Shown piece by piece: positions 42,588 through 53,789 of a DNA stretch of 64,000 nt (the first letter of the stretch is position 1; each line of letters starts with the position of its first letter). Under the pieces are notes generated by a model. It did no database searches. It was not told the origin of the DNA and worked only from the letters and a program-made list of their open reading frames with translations. Source of the stretch: Areca catechu (taxonomy: Eukaryota > Streptophyta > Magnoliopsida > Arecales > Arecaceae); NCBI GenBank assembly GCA_021397845.1, contig CM038050.1:117789891-117853890 (forward strand). The letters are read 5' to 3'. A program made the position numbers and the translations under genes.

Positions 42588-43560
42588 CATCATCGACTTG
42601 GTCATGTTAATGAGTCTAGGATAAGCAAGTTATACAAGAAAAAATTCCTTGATCCTTATGAGTATGAATCATTAGGAACTTGCGAATCATGTCTCATGGA
42701 TAAGATGACCAAGACTCCATTTACTGGACATGGAGAAAGGTCAACTGAGTTATTAGGACTTATACATACTGATGTATGTGGTCCAATGACAACTCAGGCC
42801 AGAGGTGGATACTCATATTTTATCACTTTTACAGATGATTTATATAGGTTTGGATGTGTGTATCTTATGAAACATAAATCTGAAGCCTTTGATAAATTTA
42901 AGGAGTATCAAAGTATGGTCGAAAAACAAACCGGGAAAAGTATTAAAGTTCTTCGTTCTGATCGAGGAGGAGAATACTTATCCATGGAGTTTTTAGACTA
43001 TCTTAAAGTTAATGGAATTCTTTCTGAATGGACCCCTCCTTATACACCACAGCTAAATGGTATAGCTGAAAGGAGGAATCGTACCTTATTAGATATGGTA
43101 CGATCTATGATGTGCTTCATAAATTTACCCATTTTCTTCTGGGGTCATGCCCTAGAAACTGCTGTTTACATTCTGAACAAGGTACCTTCTAAATCCGTTG
43201 TTTGTACTCCATATAAAATTTGGAGTGGAAAGAAACCGTATCTTAAATATTTTAAGGTATGGGGATGTCCAGCTTATGTTAAAAGAAATTTTGGACATAA
43301 GTTGGAACCTAGAGTGGATAAATGTCTATTTGTAGGATATCATAGAAAGAGTAGAGGATATCTGTTTTACCATCCTACTGAATAAAAGATTTTTGTCAGC
43401 AGGCTGCCACTTTTCTAGAAAAAGAGTTCATTTTAGAAAAGGGCAATGGTAGAACTGTTGAACTTGGAGAAGTACAAGAAACACAGATAGACAGTTCTCA
43501 ACCATTAGAACATATAGTTAGGACAGAACCAGAACACAAAACTCCTCTCCGTAGGTCTGA
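42588..43560 (+). pseudogene. C1 GAG-pre-integrase and integrase
   Basis: The zinc block follows the TAG (HHRLGHVNESRISKLYKK, CESCLMDKMTKTPF). The core at 42696-43385 has Asp in YSYFITFTDDLYRFGCVYL, Asp in KVLRSDRGGEYLS, and Glu in LNGIAERRNRTLLDMVRS, so DDE is intact. Then come WGHALETAVYILNKVPSKS and KCLFVGYHRKSRGYLFYHP. It stops at a TAA (43383-43385) where Gln is expected, followed by a one-base frame change near 43400. Confidence 0.9.
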
Positions 43561-44710
43561 TAGAGTGCCACAGGCACCTGAGAGGTATGGGTTTATTATT
43601 GAAAATAATGAAGCCCAAGTCATTCAAAATGATGAACCTCTTACCTATACGGAAGCTATCTTGAGTACTGATTCAGATAGATGGCAAGAAGCCATGGAAT
43701 CCGAGATAAACTCTATGTATGTAAACCAAGTATGGTCTTTGGTCGATGCACCAGAGGGTGTTAATCCTATTGGGTGCAAATGGGTCTATAAGAAAAAGAT
43801 TGGGGCTGATGGCCAAATTGAAACCTATAAAGGCAGATTAGTGGCAAAAGGTTTTAGAAAAAAATAGGGAATTGATTATGATGAAACATTCTCACCTGTT
43901 GCCATGCTCAAATCAATCCGAATTTTACTTGCTATAGCAGCATACCATGATTATGAGATCTGGCAGATGGATGTGAAGACTACATTCCTCAAAGGTTTCC
44001 TTGAGGAAGAAGTCTACATGTCACAGCCAGAAGTTTATTTCAAAGAATAAACCTAATCAAGTATGCAAGCTAAAGAAATCCATTTATGGATTAAAGCAAG
44101 CTTCAAGGAGTTGGAACATCCGCTTTGATGAAACTATTAAAAGGTTTGGTTTTATCAAAAATGTGGATGAACCCTTTGTTTATAAGAAGACTAGTGGGAG
44201 TGCCATAGTCTTCTTGGTTCTGTATGTAGATGACATACTCCTCATTGGAAATGATATCCCAATGTTGCAATAAGTCAAGGTTTGGCTATCAAACCAGTTT
44301 TCCATGAAAGATTTAGGAGAAGCATCCTATATACTAGGTATTAAGATCTATAGAGATAGATCTAAAAGGATGCTAGGTTTATCCCAATCTAGGTACATTG
44401 ACTTAGTGCTGAAAAGATTCAGCATGGATGGAAGTAAAAGAGGTTATCTTCCTATGAGTCAAGGCATATATCTTTCTAAAAGGATGTCTCCTAAGACACC
44501 TAAAGAAAGAAATAGAATGAATTCTATACCTTATGCTTCGGCAATAGAGTCCATAATGTATGCCATGTTATGTACCAGGCCTGATGTGGCATATGCTTTA
44601 GGCATTGTCAGTAGGTTTCAGGCTGATCCAGGAGAGGATCATTGGAAAGCAGTTAAAAATATTCTTAAGTACCTGAAAGATATTTTTCTGGTTATGGTGG
44701 TTCTGATCTT
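43561..44710 (+). pseudogene. C1 reverse transcriptase
   Basis: Blocks in order: MESEINSMYVNQVWSLVD, NPIGCKWVYKKKIGADGQIE, then a TAG at 43865-43867. Next IDYDETFSPVAMLKSIRILL and WQMDVKTTFLKGFLEEEVYM, a one-base loss near 44033, SIYGLKQASRSWNIRFDETI, and the catalytic LYVDDILLIGND (near 44225). A TAA follows at 44271-44273, then MKDLGEASYILGIKIYRDRS. YVDD is intact, but stops and two frame changes break the chain. Confidence 0.9.
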
Positions 44711-45199
44711 AAACTAGAAGCTTATTCTGATTCTAGTTTTCAATCAGACCCTGATGATAGCAAATTCATTTCGGGATATGTTTTTATCCTAAATGGTGGA
44801 GCAGTGAGTTGGAAGAGTACCAAACAGCAGACTGTAGCTGACTCAACCATAGAGGCAGAATACATAGCTGTTAGTGAAGCCTCCAAGGAAGCAGTCTGGA
44901 TGAAGAAGTTCATCACAAAGTTGGGTGTTGTTCTTGAGATTGAAAACCCAGTGCCACTTTACTGTGACAACACTGGGGCTGTTGCTCAAGCTAAGGAACC
45001 AAGAGCTCATCATAAGTCCAAGCACATTCTGAGACGCTTCCATCTCGTTCGAGAAATAGTAGAAAGACAAGATGTCTACATAAATAGAGTTGATACAAAG
45101 AATAATGTAGCAGACCCGTTCACTAAGGCTCTACCACAGCGAGAGTTTGATTGCCACATCGAGTGTATGGGATTAAGATTTAAAGGCAATTGGCTTTAG
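44711..45199 (+). pseudogene. C1 RNase H
   Basis: In a new frame after a shift near 44690: LEAYSDSSFQSDPDDSKFIS (catalytic Asp), VSWKSTKQQTVADSTIEAEY (Glu in EAEY), and CDNTGAVAQAKEPRAHHKSK (Asp). It ends PFTKALPQREFDCHIECMGL and a stop at 45199, 14 bases before the 3' LTR. All catalytic residues are present. Confidence 0.9.
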
Positions 45200-45200
45200 T

Positions 45201-45212
45201 GCAAGTGGGAGA
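45201..45212 (+). promoter_or_regulatory. C1 polypurine tract
   Basis: GCAAGTGGGAGA immediately before the 3' LTR (one T intervenes), the usual plus-strand primer site of copia elements. Confidence 0.85.
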
Positions 45213-45213
45213 T

Positions 45214-47636
45214 TGAAAGGGATATGCCCTACAAGCCAATCTATGTTGTATCTCCCAAACCATTGTAATTGACAATAATCTAATAAAGGCATTATTTTTC
45301 ATCATACGCTGTGTTTATATTATATGATGAATCCCATATATTAGGGCTATGATTTTAGGGTTATGATGAGATCATACCAGTGAGACCTAAAGTCTTAGAA
45401 ACCTTAATCTAAAATATTCCTAGTCAAAGGAACCTTGAGTAGGGGATCAGGGTTTTTCCGGTAAGACTAGCACATCCCATGTATACTGGAGAGGGTGACT
45501 GCTCTCACAGTCACTTGTGTATGACACTAATACTAGGATGTGGGTGCTCATTAGAGAATGAGTTCACTGATATGATCCAACTTGAGAACATCTAATGGAG
45601 TCTTAGCTACATATCAATAGAAGGTTCTCATAGTGGGAGTGGTACAAGTAATCCTTTGACCTGAGACTACCATAAGTACCTTATGTACATGAACCCATGC
45701 TTTGGTTCAATTCTAATCATGACACTGAGTCATGCACAGGATTGATACTAGGAATGGTGAATCGGATATGAAGGTAATGGGTAGGTCAACAAGGAATCGA
45801 TCACTCTTAGTAAGAGGAGATTGCATCCAGCTAGTTATCAATCGGATGATGATTCAGGGAATCTTTGATCAAAGTAAAGATATTAGAGATGATTTCTAAT
45901 ATCAAGATAATTGAATCATCAATATAAGATTGAGCTAGAAACGAATGTAATATTGGAATTGACATATATCCATATCCATAATTATATTCTGGGTGCAGGC
46001 TGATCGAGGGATTTAATTGTACGGTAACTTTCTACTGAAGGGTAGTTTTGGTGTTTCACCAGAATTTCCATATCTTCCGGGTAGACATAATACGTTGCTA
46101 GACGTCAATCTTGTCTTGTGGGTTGATTAAATTGAATGATCACTTACTAGGAAGAGTCTAATTGATCATAATCGGGTAAGCCCGATTTGACCTAAATGAT
46201 TAGAAAGAATTCTAATCAAATTAGGTCAACTTGTATTCGAACCCACTGCTGGCTAGATGTGGAACCCAATGGGTCACACACTTAAGAGAATTGATCAAGG
46301 ATTTAATTTTGTAATTAAATCATTTTGCATGATGACACTCTAGCAAGTGTTGCAAATCCTAGCTTCTATTCGAATTAAATTCGAATTAGGGTTCCGGATT
46401 GGTTCAATTTGGGTTCTAATTGGATCTAATTAGACCCTAATTGAGTTTATAGGGATTATGGCTAACCATGCACCTAGGCTGGCCCCCCACCCATCCTTAG
46501 CATTTTCATGCCAAAATGCCAAGAGTCCATGCGCTAATGGACTCTTGGCGCGCCATTTGGAAGAGTCCATGGTGCATGGACTCTTGGCGCGCCCCACTTA
46601 ATTCTCTGATGAATTAAGATGGGGCGGCCTCCTTTCTTAGAGTTAGCACCTCAGATATGCCCCCTTAGATGGGAATCCAATGGTTGATGGGTTTTAAGAA
46701 TGAAAGAAAGTGATGTTTCTTCCCGGTCACGCGAAATAACATCTCTTCGGAGATGAAAAGTCGCGACTCCTTTCTTTTTAAAACATCGTGACTTTTCCTT
46801 TAAGAAAGGCCGTGGGATTTAATCTAGAAGGCCATGAGAAGGAGGGAAGGGCCATGAGAAAATGAGAAGGGCATGAGAAGGAGTTTACAGAGAGTTGTGT
46901 AGGCGCCTCTCTGAAAACTATTTAAGGGGTCAGGAAAATCAAACGGGTGATTGAAATCTGTAATGTTTTTATTTTTCTTCTTCCTCTCCAAAAGACTCCT
47001 TCCCTCTTTTCTGTTTTACATTGTTTCCTTTACAAAGGGCTCCTCTGTCAAAACTCTGTTGCTGAACAAGAATAAAAGAGAAGGTCTCCGACGATAAAGG
47101 AAAGAAGGAGTTCTGATATTCTTTCCTTTCTTTCTTACATTAACTCTGTTACTGATAGTCTTAATTTCTCCTCCAATTTAAGACAAGACTATATCCTCTT
47201 AGGACAAGGTCTTATCTTCAAGACAAGGGTGTCTTAAAGGGCCAAGGTCTTAGTGGGAAGGAGGAGAAGAGATCAAAGAAAGGGAGGCAACCTTTTGTAT
47301 GGAAGAATTCCAGCCATAATCCGAAGAATCGAGTTCTAGGAAGAAGAACTCAATAGGAGGAACCATTGGACAAGAAGATAATGTTCTTGATCATTGCTCT
47401 GTGTGTATCACCATCGGAGGGCGGACACCTGGATGCCTGGCGAATTCAGTTAGCCCCTTCAACTTCAAGTTTGTTGGAATAAGCGATTACAGGTTGGTAC
47501 CCTAATCCTAATTTGCATAGATATGCTTGTCATATGTTCTAGTCTTATTTAAGGAGTTCCTGGTTTAGGGTTTTTGGTGTGAATTTAGTTTCAATTTTGA
47601 AATTACCCTTCCGCTGCGTTGCACCGGAACACAACA
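45214..47636 (+). mobile_element. C1 3' LTR (2423 bp)
   Basis: Near-copy of 37716-40142, ending ACACAACA before the CAATT duplication. It differs by scattered substitutions, loss of a 'ctattggctaacc' unit and a rewritten stretch near 47145-47160 that destroys the U5 hairpin seen in the 5' LTR. Confidence 0.95.
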
Positions 47637-48200
47637 CAATTCATGTGTGATGAGAGATCCTAGTAGTTCATTCAACAGTAAGGTGTTCAAATCTTTTGCT
47701 TCCTAGATGACAGTTACTTTCGGATCCTACTTGTCCAGAAGAGATCTTAGAATCTTGTGTACTAGATCTGCATTAGAGTATACCCTACCAAGACTTTTTA
47801 AGCTGTTAATAATATCAGTGAAATGTGAAAACATGGTAGATATTGTTTCATTAGGTTCCATCTTAAATAATTCATAACTATGTACAAGAAGATTAATTTT
47901 AGAAGACTTCACTTGAGAAGTTTCTTCGTGGGTCACTTCGAGTTTGTCCCAAATTTCTTTCGTAGAAAAGTAAATAGAAATTCGATTAAACTCATTACTA
48001 TCCAAAGCACAATATAATAAGTTCATGGCTTTGGCATTTAATTCACCCATCTTCATGTCTTGTTCATCCCAATCCTCTTCAGGTTTAGGAATGTCCACTC
48101 CATCAATTTTAATCATGGGGATATAAGGACCCTTTAGAATGACCTTCCATAACTGAAAATCAACTACTTAAATATAGATCTTCATTCTAGCTTTCCAATA
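47637..48200 (-). pseudogene. A3 gag N-terminal part
   Basis: 48116-47727 is open: DGVDIPKPEEDWDEQDMKMG, LLYCALDSNEFNRISIYFS, TKEIWDKLEVTHEETSQVKS and YELFKMEPNETISTMFSHF, the UBN2-type gag domain. It stops near 47727 and is cut by C1 at 47637; the rest continues at 37710. Confidence 0.88.
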
Positions 48201-48312
48201 TGCATAATTTGTACTAGTGAAGAGTGGAGGTCTATTAGTTGATTGGCCTTCTACCAAGGATGTACTCATTGGATGAGCCATCAATCTTTACTCTAAGATA
48301 ACCATAGACACT

Positions 48313-48324
48313 GCTTTGATACCA
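48313..48324 (-). promoter_or_regulatory. A3 primer-binding site
   Basis: The minus strand reads TGGTATCAAAGC, one change from the initiator-Met complement, two bases from the LTR. Confidence 0.88.
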
Positions 48325-48326
48325 GT

Positions 48327-50060
48327 TGTTGCCCAGGTGGCTACCCAAGAGGGAGGTGAATTAGGACTTTTGAAAATTTAAGGCAAATAATGTGCAATTC
48401 AAAATCCTTTGCTAGTAGAGGTGCTGTGATAGAGTTAAAAGATGTAGAAGCGAAAAAGAGTCAAGTATGCACAACACAAACATACAAAATTATAGTGGTT
48501 CGGAGCAACCGGCTCCTACATCCACTATCCAAGATACTACTTGGGATTTCCACTATACTCATACTCGAATATAGTAGGATTTTTTACAGGATCACAATCC
48601 AAAACCTCTACACTTTGGTTTTACGGGATCACCAAAGAAAACCCAACATCCTTTGGTTTTAACAGGCTCACCAAAGAAACCTAACTTGGTTTTACCAGAA
48701 TCACCAAGAACCAACACTTGGTTTTATCAAGGCTCACCAAGAACCTATTTGGTTTTTCAACCGAGCTCACCAATAACCCAACAATTCAAAAATTGAATTG
48801 AAAGAAATGCAACAATAATTACAAACTAAATTTGTCGGATAGTTGCTGGTGCAGTTTGTTAGAAGTCCACTTGAATGCACTTGAATAGACTTTAATTACT
48901 TCAGTCGCTTCTTTCCAAAGTTGCTTCAAGCTTCAGATTGGAATTGGTGAAGACTTGAAAGCTTGACTTGAATGCTCTTGTGCTCTTTTGCTGTTGGTTG
49001 GTAGGATATTCAATGTTGCTCTCTTTTCTTTGAAGAACTCTCTAATTTATTGCTTCAAGGAAGTTCAAGTCCTTCAAATTTAAAGTCTTCTATCATCCCA
49101 AGGTAGTTCTAGCTGTTGAAGACCTTTGGAGAATGATTTGTGACCATTGGAGCACCTTTAGCATTCAAAGATAATTTCTAGAACTAGCCATTAGATACCT
49201 GGAAATGAAGTTCGAGTCGGCTCGGATTCCTTCAAGTCGGCTTGGATCCTTCGAGTCAATGGGTCGAGTCACCAAATCTTCAATGCAGTTGGCTCTTTGT
49301 CTCAGGGTGCAAAACATTACTTGGACGAGTCGGCTCTTGATAGCTTGGGTCGGCTCGAACTTCTTTCTTTGAGAAACTTGAACTCAAGAAGTCAGCTCTT
49401 TTCAGCTTGGATCAGCTCTTATTCTCAGGTTCGAAAAACCTCACTCTGGAAGAGTCAACTCGGTGCAATTCAGGTCACCTTGCTTTCTCAGGCTTTCAAT
49501 ATTAGGTCTGGCAGAGTCGACTCTTTCTTGTTCGGGTCGGCTCACCTAGCTATTCTTAGAAATCTTCAAAAATTGGACTCTGGAAGAGTTGGCTCGGACT
49601 GATTCCAGTCGACTGGATTCACTGGAGTCGGCTCGCTTTCCATCGAGTCAGCTCGGATTGCTGTGTTCCAGAATCCTTGCTGCATGCCAGTAAGCAGAGT
49701 CGGCTCTTCATCATGTGGGGTTGCTCGAGTGTCTTCTTCAAGATTTTTACATTTGAACTTAAAGAAAAACTCTTACCAAATCTTTACATTCTCAAACAAA
49801 CCAACTCAAAATAAATTTCCTGGCGCACACACACATAGAAGTAACCCTTTTTACATGATTTTTTCTTAGCTTTTTCATTGGGTTCTTCTTTACAAAAATA
49901 CATTACAACACAACTCAAACAAGAAAACAGAAGTGTAGGAGTTGAAGATTGAACATTTAATTCATCCTATAAAATCTTGTCAAACACTTGAAGAGTTGTC
50001 AGAAATAAATATACATGCTTCAATGTTTGGTTATCATCAAAATCACTTATGGGGTCAACA
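48327..50060 (-). mobile_element. A3 5' LTR (1734 bp)
   Basis: TGTTGCCC to GGGTCAACA on the plus strand; it aligns end to end with 2593-4310. It carries the palindrome array at 49210-49735. It directly adjoins an unrelated LTR fragment at 50061. The missing 3' partner prevents checking a duplication. Confidence 0.92.
49210..49735. repeat. GAGTCGGCTC array in A3 LTR
   Basis: About 14 copies in the same order as 3480-3985, with independent CpG decay (for example GAGTCAACTCGG, GAGTTGGCTCGG). The intervening text aligns with A1's LTR. Confidence 0.75.
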
Positions 50061-50481
50061 TTACAGGTGATCAAGGATTCAAAGTCAGGGTGTTCTTGTT
50101 TCGGAACCAACATCGCAGAAGATCAGAGCCCGAAGATCAAGATTTTGAAGCCCTGCCACAAGATCCTTGAAAGTCCAACCAGATCTACTCCAGAGGGTAT
50201 AATTCTTCATTGGTAAATCTTAGAGCCCATCCCTCCTCTTTGATTTCTGATTCTTTGATAAGTAGACCCTAGTTTACGGTAGTTTCTTAGTCTCCAAATC
50301 CGTTTTTTCTAGTTTACTTTGGTAGATTTACTTTGCAGGTTGTTAACTAGTTACTTAGTTTCTTTAATTGTCTCCTTTGAGTCTTTTAAACTGAAAATCT
50401 TAAAAAAAATTAATCTCTATTAATCTCTGTAATTAAGATTAAAATTAGTAATTTAATTTATCATAATTTGTCCCACATCAA
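50061..50481 (+). mobile_element. 3' fragment of a chromovirus-type LTR
   Basis: It ends TTTGTCCCACATCA and has the 'cttag/tttact' and T-rich stretch typical of the 3' ends at 12602 and 59243. The 5' part with TGGTG is absent. It sits between A3 and Tat2 gag. Confidence 0.55.
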
Positions 50482-50802
50482 TCTAGCCCCTCAGCCCCGA
50501 AGGCTACGCCGGCCCTGCGGCCGAGGGCCAGGCCCAGAGTCGACCCTACCAAGGAAGAAAATTTCACTCCTCTCCTCGCCCCGAGAGCAAAGAACCTGAT
50601 GGAGATCGAGGGTGAGCACTTCCTATGTTGTCCTCCACTAAAGACTTCCATTGGATGTGATAGATCCGGTTATTGCCACTTCCACCGGGACCATGGCCAT
50701 GATACCAAGGAATGTCGCCACCTAAAGAGGGAGATAGGACACCTAATTAAGTGCAGCTACCTTGGAAAGTTCGTAGAGCGAGGAGTTGCCCTGGCAGCCT
50801 AG
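50482..50802 (+). pseudogene. Tat2 gag C-terminal part
   Basis: Reads TPLLAPRAKNLMEIEGEH, then YCHFHRDHGHDTKECRHLKR (the Tat gag H/C block C-x3-H-x4-H-x4-C) and IGHLIKCSYLGKFV. It ends at a stop at 50802. The N-terminal gag part is missing. Confidence 0.85.
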
Positions 50803-50929
50803 AATGAAGAGCCTTGACCTCTTGCCATCGACAACCGCCCACTAAGAAGTCAGTGGGGATGATCTCCTGGGGGCAGAAAAAAGCTCGAAGAGGGCTAGAG
50901 AGAGAGAGGAAAGTGATGATGTAGTCCCC

Positions 50930-51345
50930 TGCATGGGAGATGGGCTGGCTAGGGTAGATAACCCAAATAATAATGCTATTATCATAGAGATGATGATAGC
51001 TAAACATCCTGTAAAAAGAATCATGGTTGATAGTGGAAGCTCTGTTGACATCCTTTTTTACGATGCTTTTGCAAGGATGAACTTATCCACTGACCAAATA
51101 AAATCGATATTCATATCCTTAGTGGGCTTTACCAGATATTCAATTGGAGTTAAAGGAGAGATTACACTCCCAATAACCGCGGGATGCCACCTCGACAAAG
51201 CACCATGCTGACAACATTTACTATCGTGAGGCTTCCTTCGCCTTACAACACAATCTTGGGGCATCCTGGACTTAATCTACTCGATGCTACCATCTCTACC
51301 AAGCATCTCCTCATCAGTTCCCCACTCCTTGGGGGACTGGAGAGA
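50930..51345 (+). pseudogene. Tat2 aspartic protease
   Basis: KRIMVDSGSSVDILFYDAFA carries the D-S-G active site; FTRYSIGVKGEITLPITAG follows. A frame change near 51200 leads to TFTIVRLPSPYNTILGHPGL. Tat1 has only the second half. Confidence 0.87.
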
Positions 51346-51390
51346 GGGTCCCGATAATCGATCTAGCACTGCCTGCAGACAGTCCCGAGA

Positions 51391-51996
51391 GTGCGAGAGG
51401 CCATGCAGGGTCCAATCATCGACCAGTCAAGCCAAATAGAGCAGGAGCCGAAGGGTGAGCCGGTCGAGCCCCTACCATCTTTCCCTCTAGGGCAGGACCC
51501 CCTGAAGATGGTGCAAGTGGGAGCCATGCTGCCCGAAGAGGAGAGATCCCATCTACTCAATTTGCTATGGGCCAATGTGGATGTCTTCGCCTGGATTGCA
51601 GCAGACATGGATTGCAGCAGACATGCTCGGGATTCCACCAAAAGTGATTACCCACAGGCTAAATGTCGACCCTAACTACCGCCCAATCCAGTAGAAGAAG
51701 AGGAGTTTCACCCTAAAGCGGTAGAAGGTAATTGATGAGGAGGTCGAGAAGCTCCTTGCAGCAGGATTCATCCACGATGTATGGTATCCTGACTGGCTTG
51801 CTAATGTAGTGATGATTAGGAAAGCTTTTAGGAAGTGGAGGATCTGCGTGGACTACACCGACCTCAACCAAAAATGCCCGAAGGATAGCTTCTTTCTTTC
51901 CAAGATTGGCCAGCTGGTAAATGCAACCTCAGGCCACAAGCTCCTTAGCTTCATGGATGCGTTTTCCGAATACAACCAAATTTGCATGCACTCGGA
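51391..51996 (+). pseudogene. Tat2 RT linker and N-terminal part, abruptly cut
   Basis: Linker blocks GQDPLKMVQVGAMLPEEERS and ANVDVFAWIAADM, then a frame change. RT blocks are WYPDWLANVVMIRKAFRKW, CVDYTDLNQKCPKDSFFLSK and GHKLLSFMDAFSEYNQICMH. At 51996 it joins the U3 repeat array with no YVDD, RNase H or integrase. Confidence 0.88.
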
Positions 51997-52236
51997 GGTC
52001 GTGCTCCCGCCATCTGAGGTCGAGCCCCCTTTCAAGGTCAACTCCCATGCAGGGTCGAGCTCCTGATCGAGGTCATGCTCCCGCCATCCAAGGTCGAGCC
52101 CCCTGCCAAGGTTAGCTCCCATCCAGGATCGAGCACCTAGTCGAGGTCATGCTCCCACCATCCAAGGTCAGCTCCCATCCAGGATCGAGCTCCTAGTTGA
52201 CGTCATGCTCCCGCCATCCAAGGTCGAGCTCCTAAG
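51997..52236. repeat. 74-bp tandem array, 3.3 units, at Tat2 fusion point
   Basis: Units start at 51997, 52071, 52145 and 52201 (one has an 18-bp loss). Words are GGTCATGCTCCCGCCATCCA, AGGTCGAGCCCCCTGCCAAG and GGATCGAGCTCCTAGTCGA. GC-rich like the Tat1 array but a different unit. Confidence 0.88.
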
Positions 52237-53199
52237 ATAGACCTCCCCCCTCTTGCTAAGACCAAAATTCCTGCCAGTAACCAAAAGGGAAAGATCAACA
52301 GAAGTTTTAGACCATGGCATGGAAGCTCCCAGCTATCTGCAACCTCTGAGAGGTGATGCATACCCTACTAGAGATTCAAACTCTGCAAATGTGCCACCCG
52401 CGCATTCTACACAATGCATGCTCCACCAGGCTCCAGGTCCTATAGCGCACCGCCATGTCAATGGCTGTGCAACCGGGGGCTCCAGTTCTCATGACACAGA
52501 ACCTATACCTCCTCCAAGAGGACTATTTCATTAAGGTCCCAGGCCCTGCAACACTCCGACGGTCCCTCCTGGAATAGAAATGCCCCACCATGGCTTGGGG
52601 CTCAGTGACATGGCGCCCGCACCTTTCATGAAAAACTGCACCACCAGAGGAACAAGATCTGTACTACATCGACAAACATCCCCAAAAGAAGGATCTCCTT
52701 TTGAGGATCGGTCTGATAAGGGGAGGTCACAAACAAAGAAAAACCCCTCCCAAAAGTGGCACCAAGAAAGTAACATCTCGATGAAGCCCTAGACTTGGTC
52801 TGGACCATTCCTCTTATATAAAATAAAGAAAAGGACCTTCGAAAAAGAGAAAGGCAACTAGTAAGACACAGAGAGCAAACGGGCAAGGAACCAACTAAGA
52901 GAACCTCCTCACTCTCTAATATCCACTTCACCTCATCTTTCCATTTCTAAAATCTTATCTTTCACCCTCTATATGGAGAGGTCCCAAGCTCTCCATCATA
53001 GAGGTTCTATTTTTCTTGATTGTCCCAACTGACTTAATCGTCGAAGTGTCCCTATCGGAATCCCTAGCCCGGGTCTCCTCTTTTTTGCAGGTCATGCTAA
53101 CTTTGGAGCTGACCATAAAAGAGGACCAAGCACCTAGAGGGAGCTCGACACGTCTGCAATATGTCAAAGCTATGGGCCACGACGATCTAGGCGACAACA
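52237..53199 (+). mobile_element. Tat2 LTR, 5'-truncated
   Basis: A TATA box (TATATAAA) lies at about 52813-52822. The Tat signature is at 53028-53095 (TGACTTAATCGTCGAAGTGT ... CCTCTTTTTTGCAGGTC). It ends GGCGACAACA at 53199, as Tat1's LTR ends GGCAACA. Frames inside have no homology. Confidence 0.7.
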
Positions 53200-53751
53200 C
53201 TTAGAATCTACATTATAGGATATTTTAATTATTTCTATGATTTGAATTCTTGAATAATATATGACTATGTTGAGGTAGATCTATATCTAGTAAGATAGAT
53301 TATGCTCAAGTTTAAGACTTTGAATAGTCTATGACTATGTAGGGACATCTATACCTAGTGAGATAGATTATACTCGAGATATCAATCATACTTTTATTAA
53401 TATATAATAAAAAATTAATTTATATTTTATTAAAAGAAACTAAAATAAAATCTTAAGATAAAATCTTATACTATTTAATCTCCTGTTTGTTAATTATTAT
53501 TTTAATTAAATTAGAATTTCTATTTTCTTTTGATTTATGTTTTAATCATACTCATACCCTTTCCTAATTTTAGTTTTGTAATTTAATTATAACTCTAACC
53601 AAAAATCCTAATTAAAAGTGGACATGACCCTAATTGATTCCTATAGATGCGATCTCGACTCACCCTATTTATATAGTTTAAGTTAGTTATTATTTTTTAT
53701 CGTCTATGACAGCGATTAGCTTTTGCTTATCTAATTTATCAAATTTGCCCC
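53200..53751. other. AT-rich stretch, possible LTR 3' fragment
   Basis: No genes. A direct duplication of about 75 bp lies at 53250-53385 (the 'tatgactatgtt.gg' and 'agtaagatagattat' phrases). The end, AATTTATCAAATTTGCCCCACA, resembles the 3' end of the fragment at 50481, so it may be a decayed chromovirus-type LTR. Confidence 0.4.
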
Positions 53752-53789
53752 ACATGGTGCTTGCAATCAACTACCAACTGGACTTTAGA

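Larger units (their letters stand above)
37716..47636 (+). mobile_element. Complete Ty1-copia family C element C1 (9.9 kb)
   Basis: Two long direct LTRs (37716-40142 and 45214-47636) flank a primer site, leader, gag, protease, integrase, RT, RNase H and a polypurine tract. A perfect 5-bp duplication CAATT lies at 37711-37715 and 47637-47641, inside A3's gag, opposite in orientation. The LTRs differ by only a few changes per 100 bp plus small indels (for example the extra 'ctattggctaacc' near 38966), so the insertion is fairly recent. The coding region has about nine stops or frameshifts. Confidence 0.97.
31379..50060 (-). mobile_element. Ty1-copia family A, copy A3, interrupted by C1
   Basis: Minus order is 5' LTR (50060-48327), primer site, gag N-part (48120-47637), [C1 insertion 47636-37716], gag C-part, protease, integrase, RT, RNase H, spacer, extra ORF. 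The 3' LTR is missing at 31379. It is the best preserved family A copy, with a single open frame of 552 codons through integrase into RT. Confidence 0.9.
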
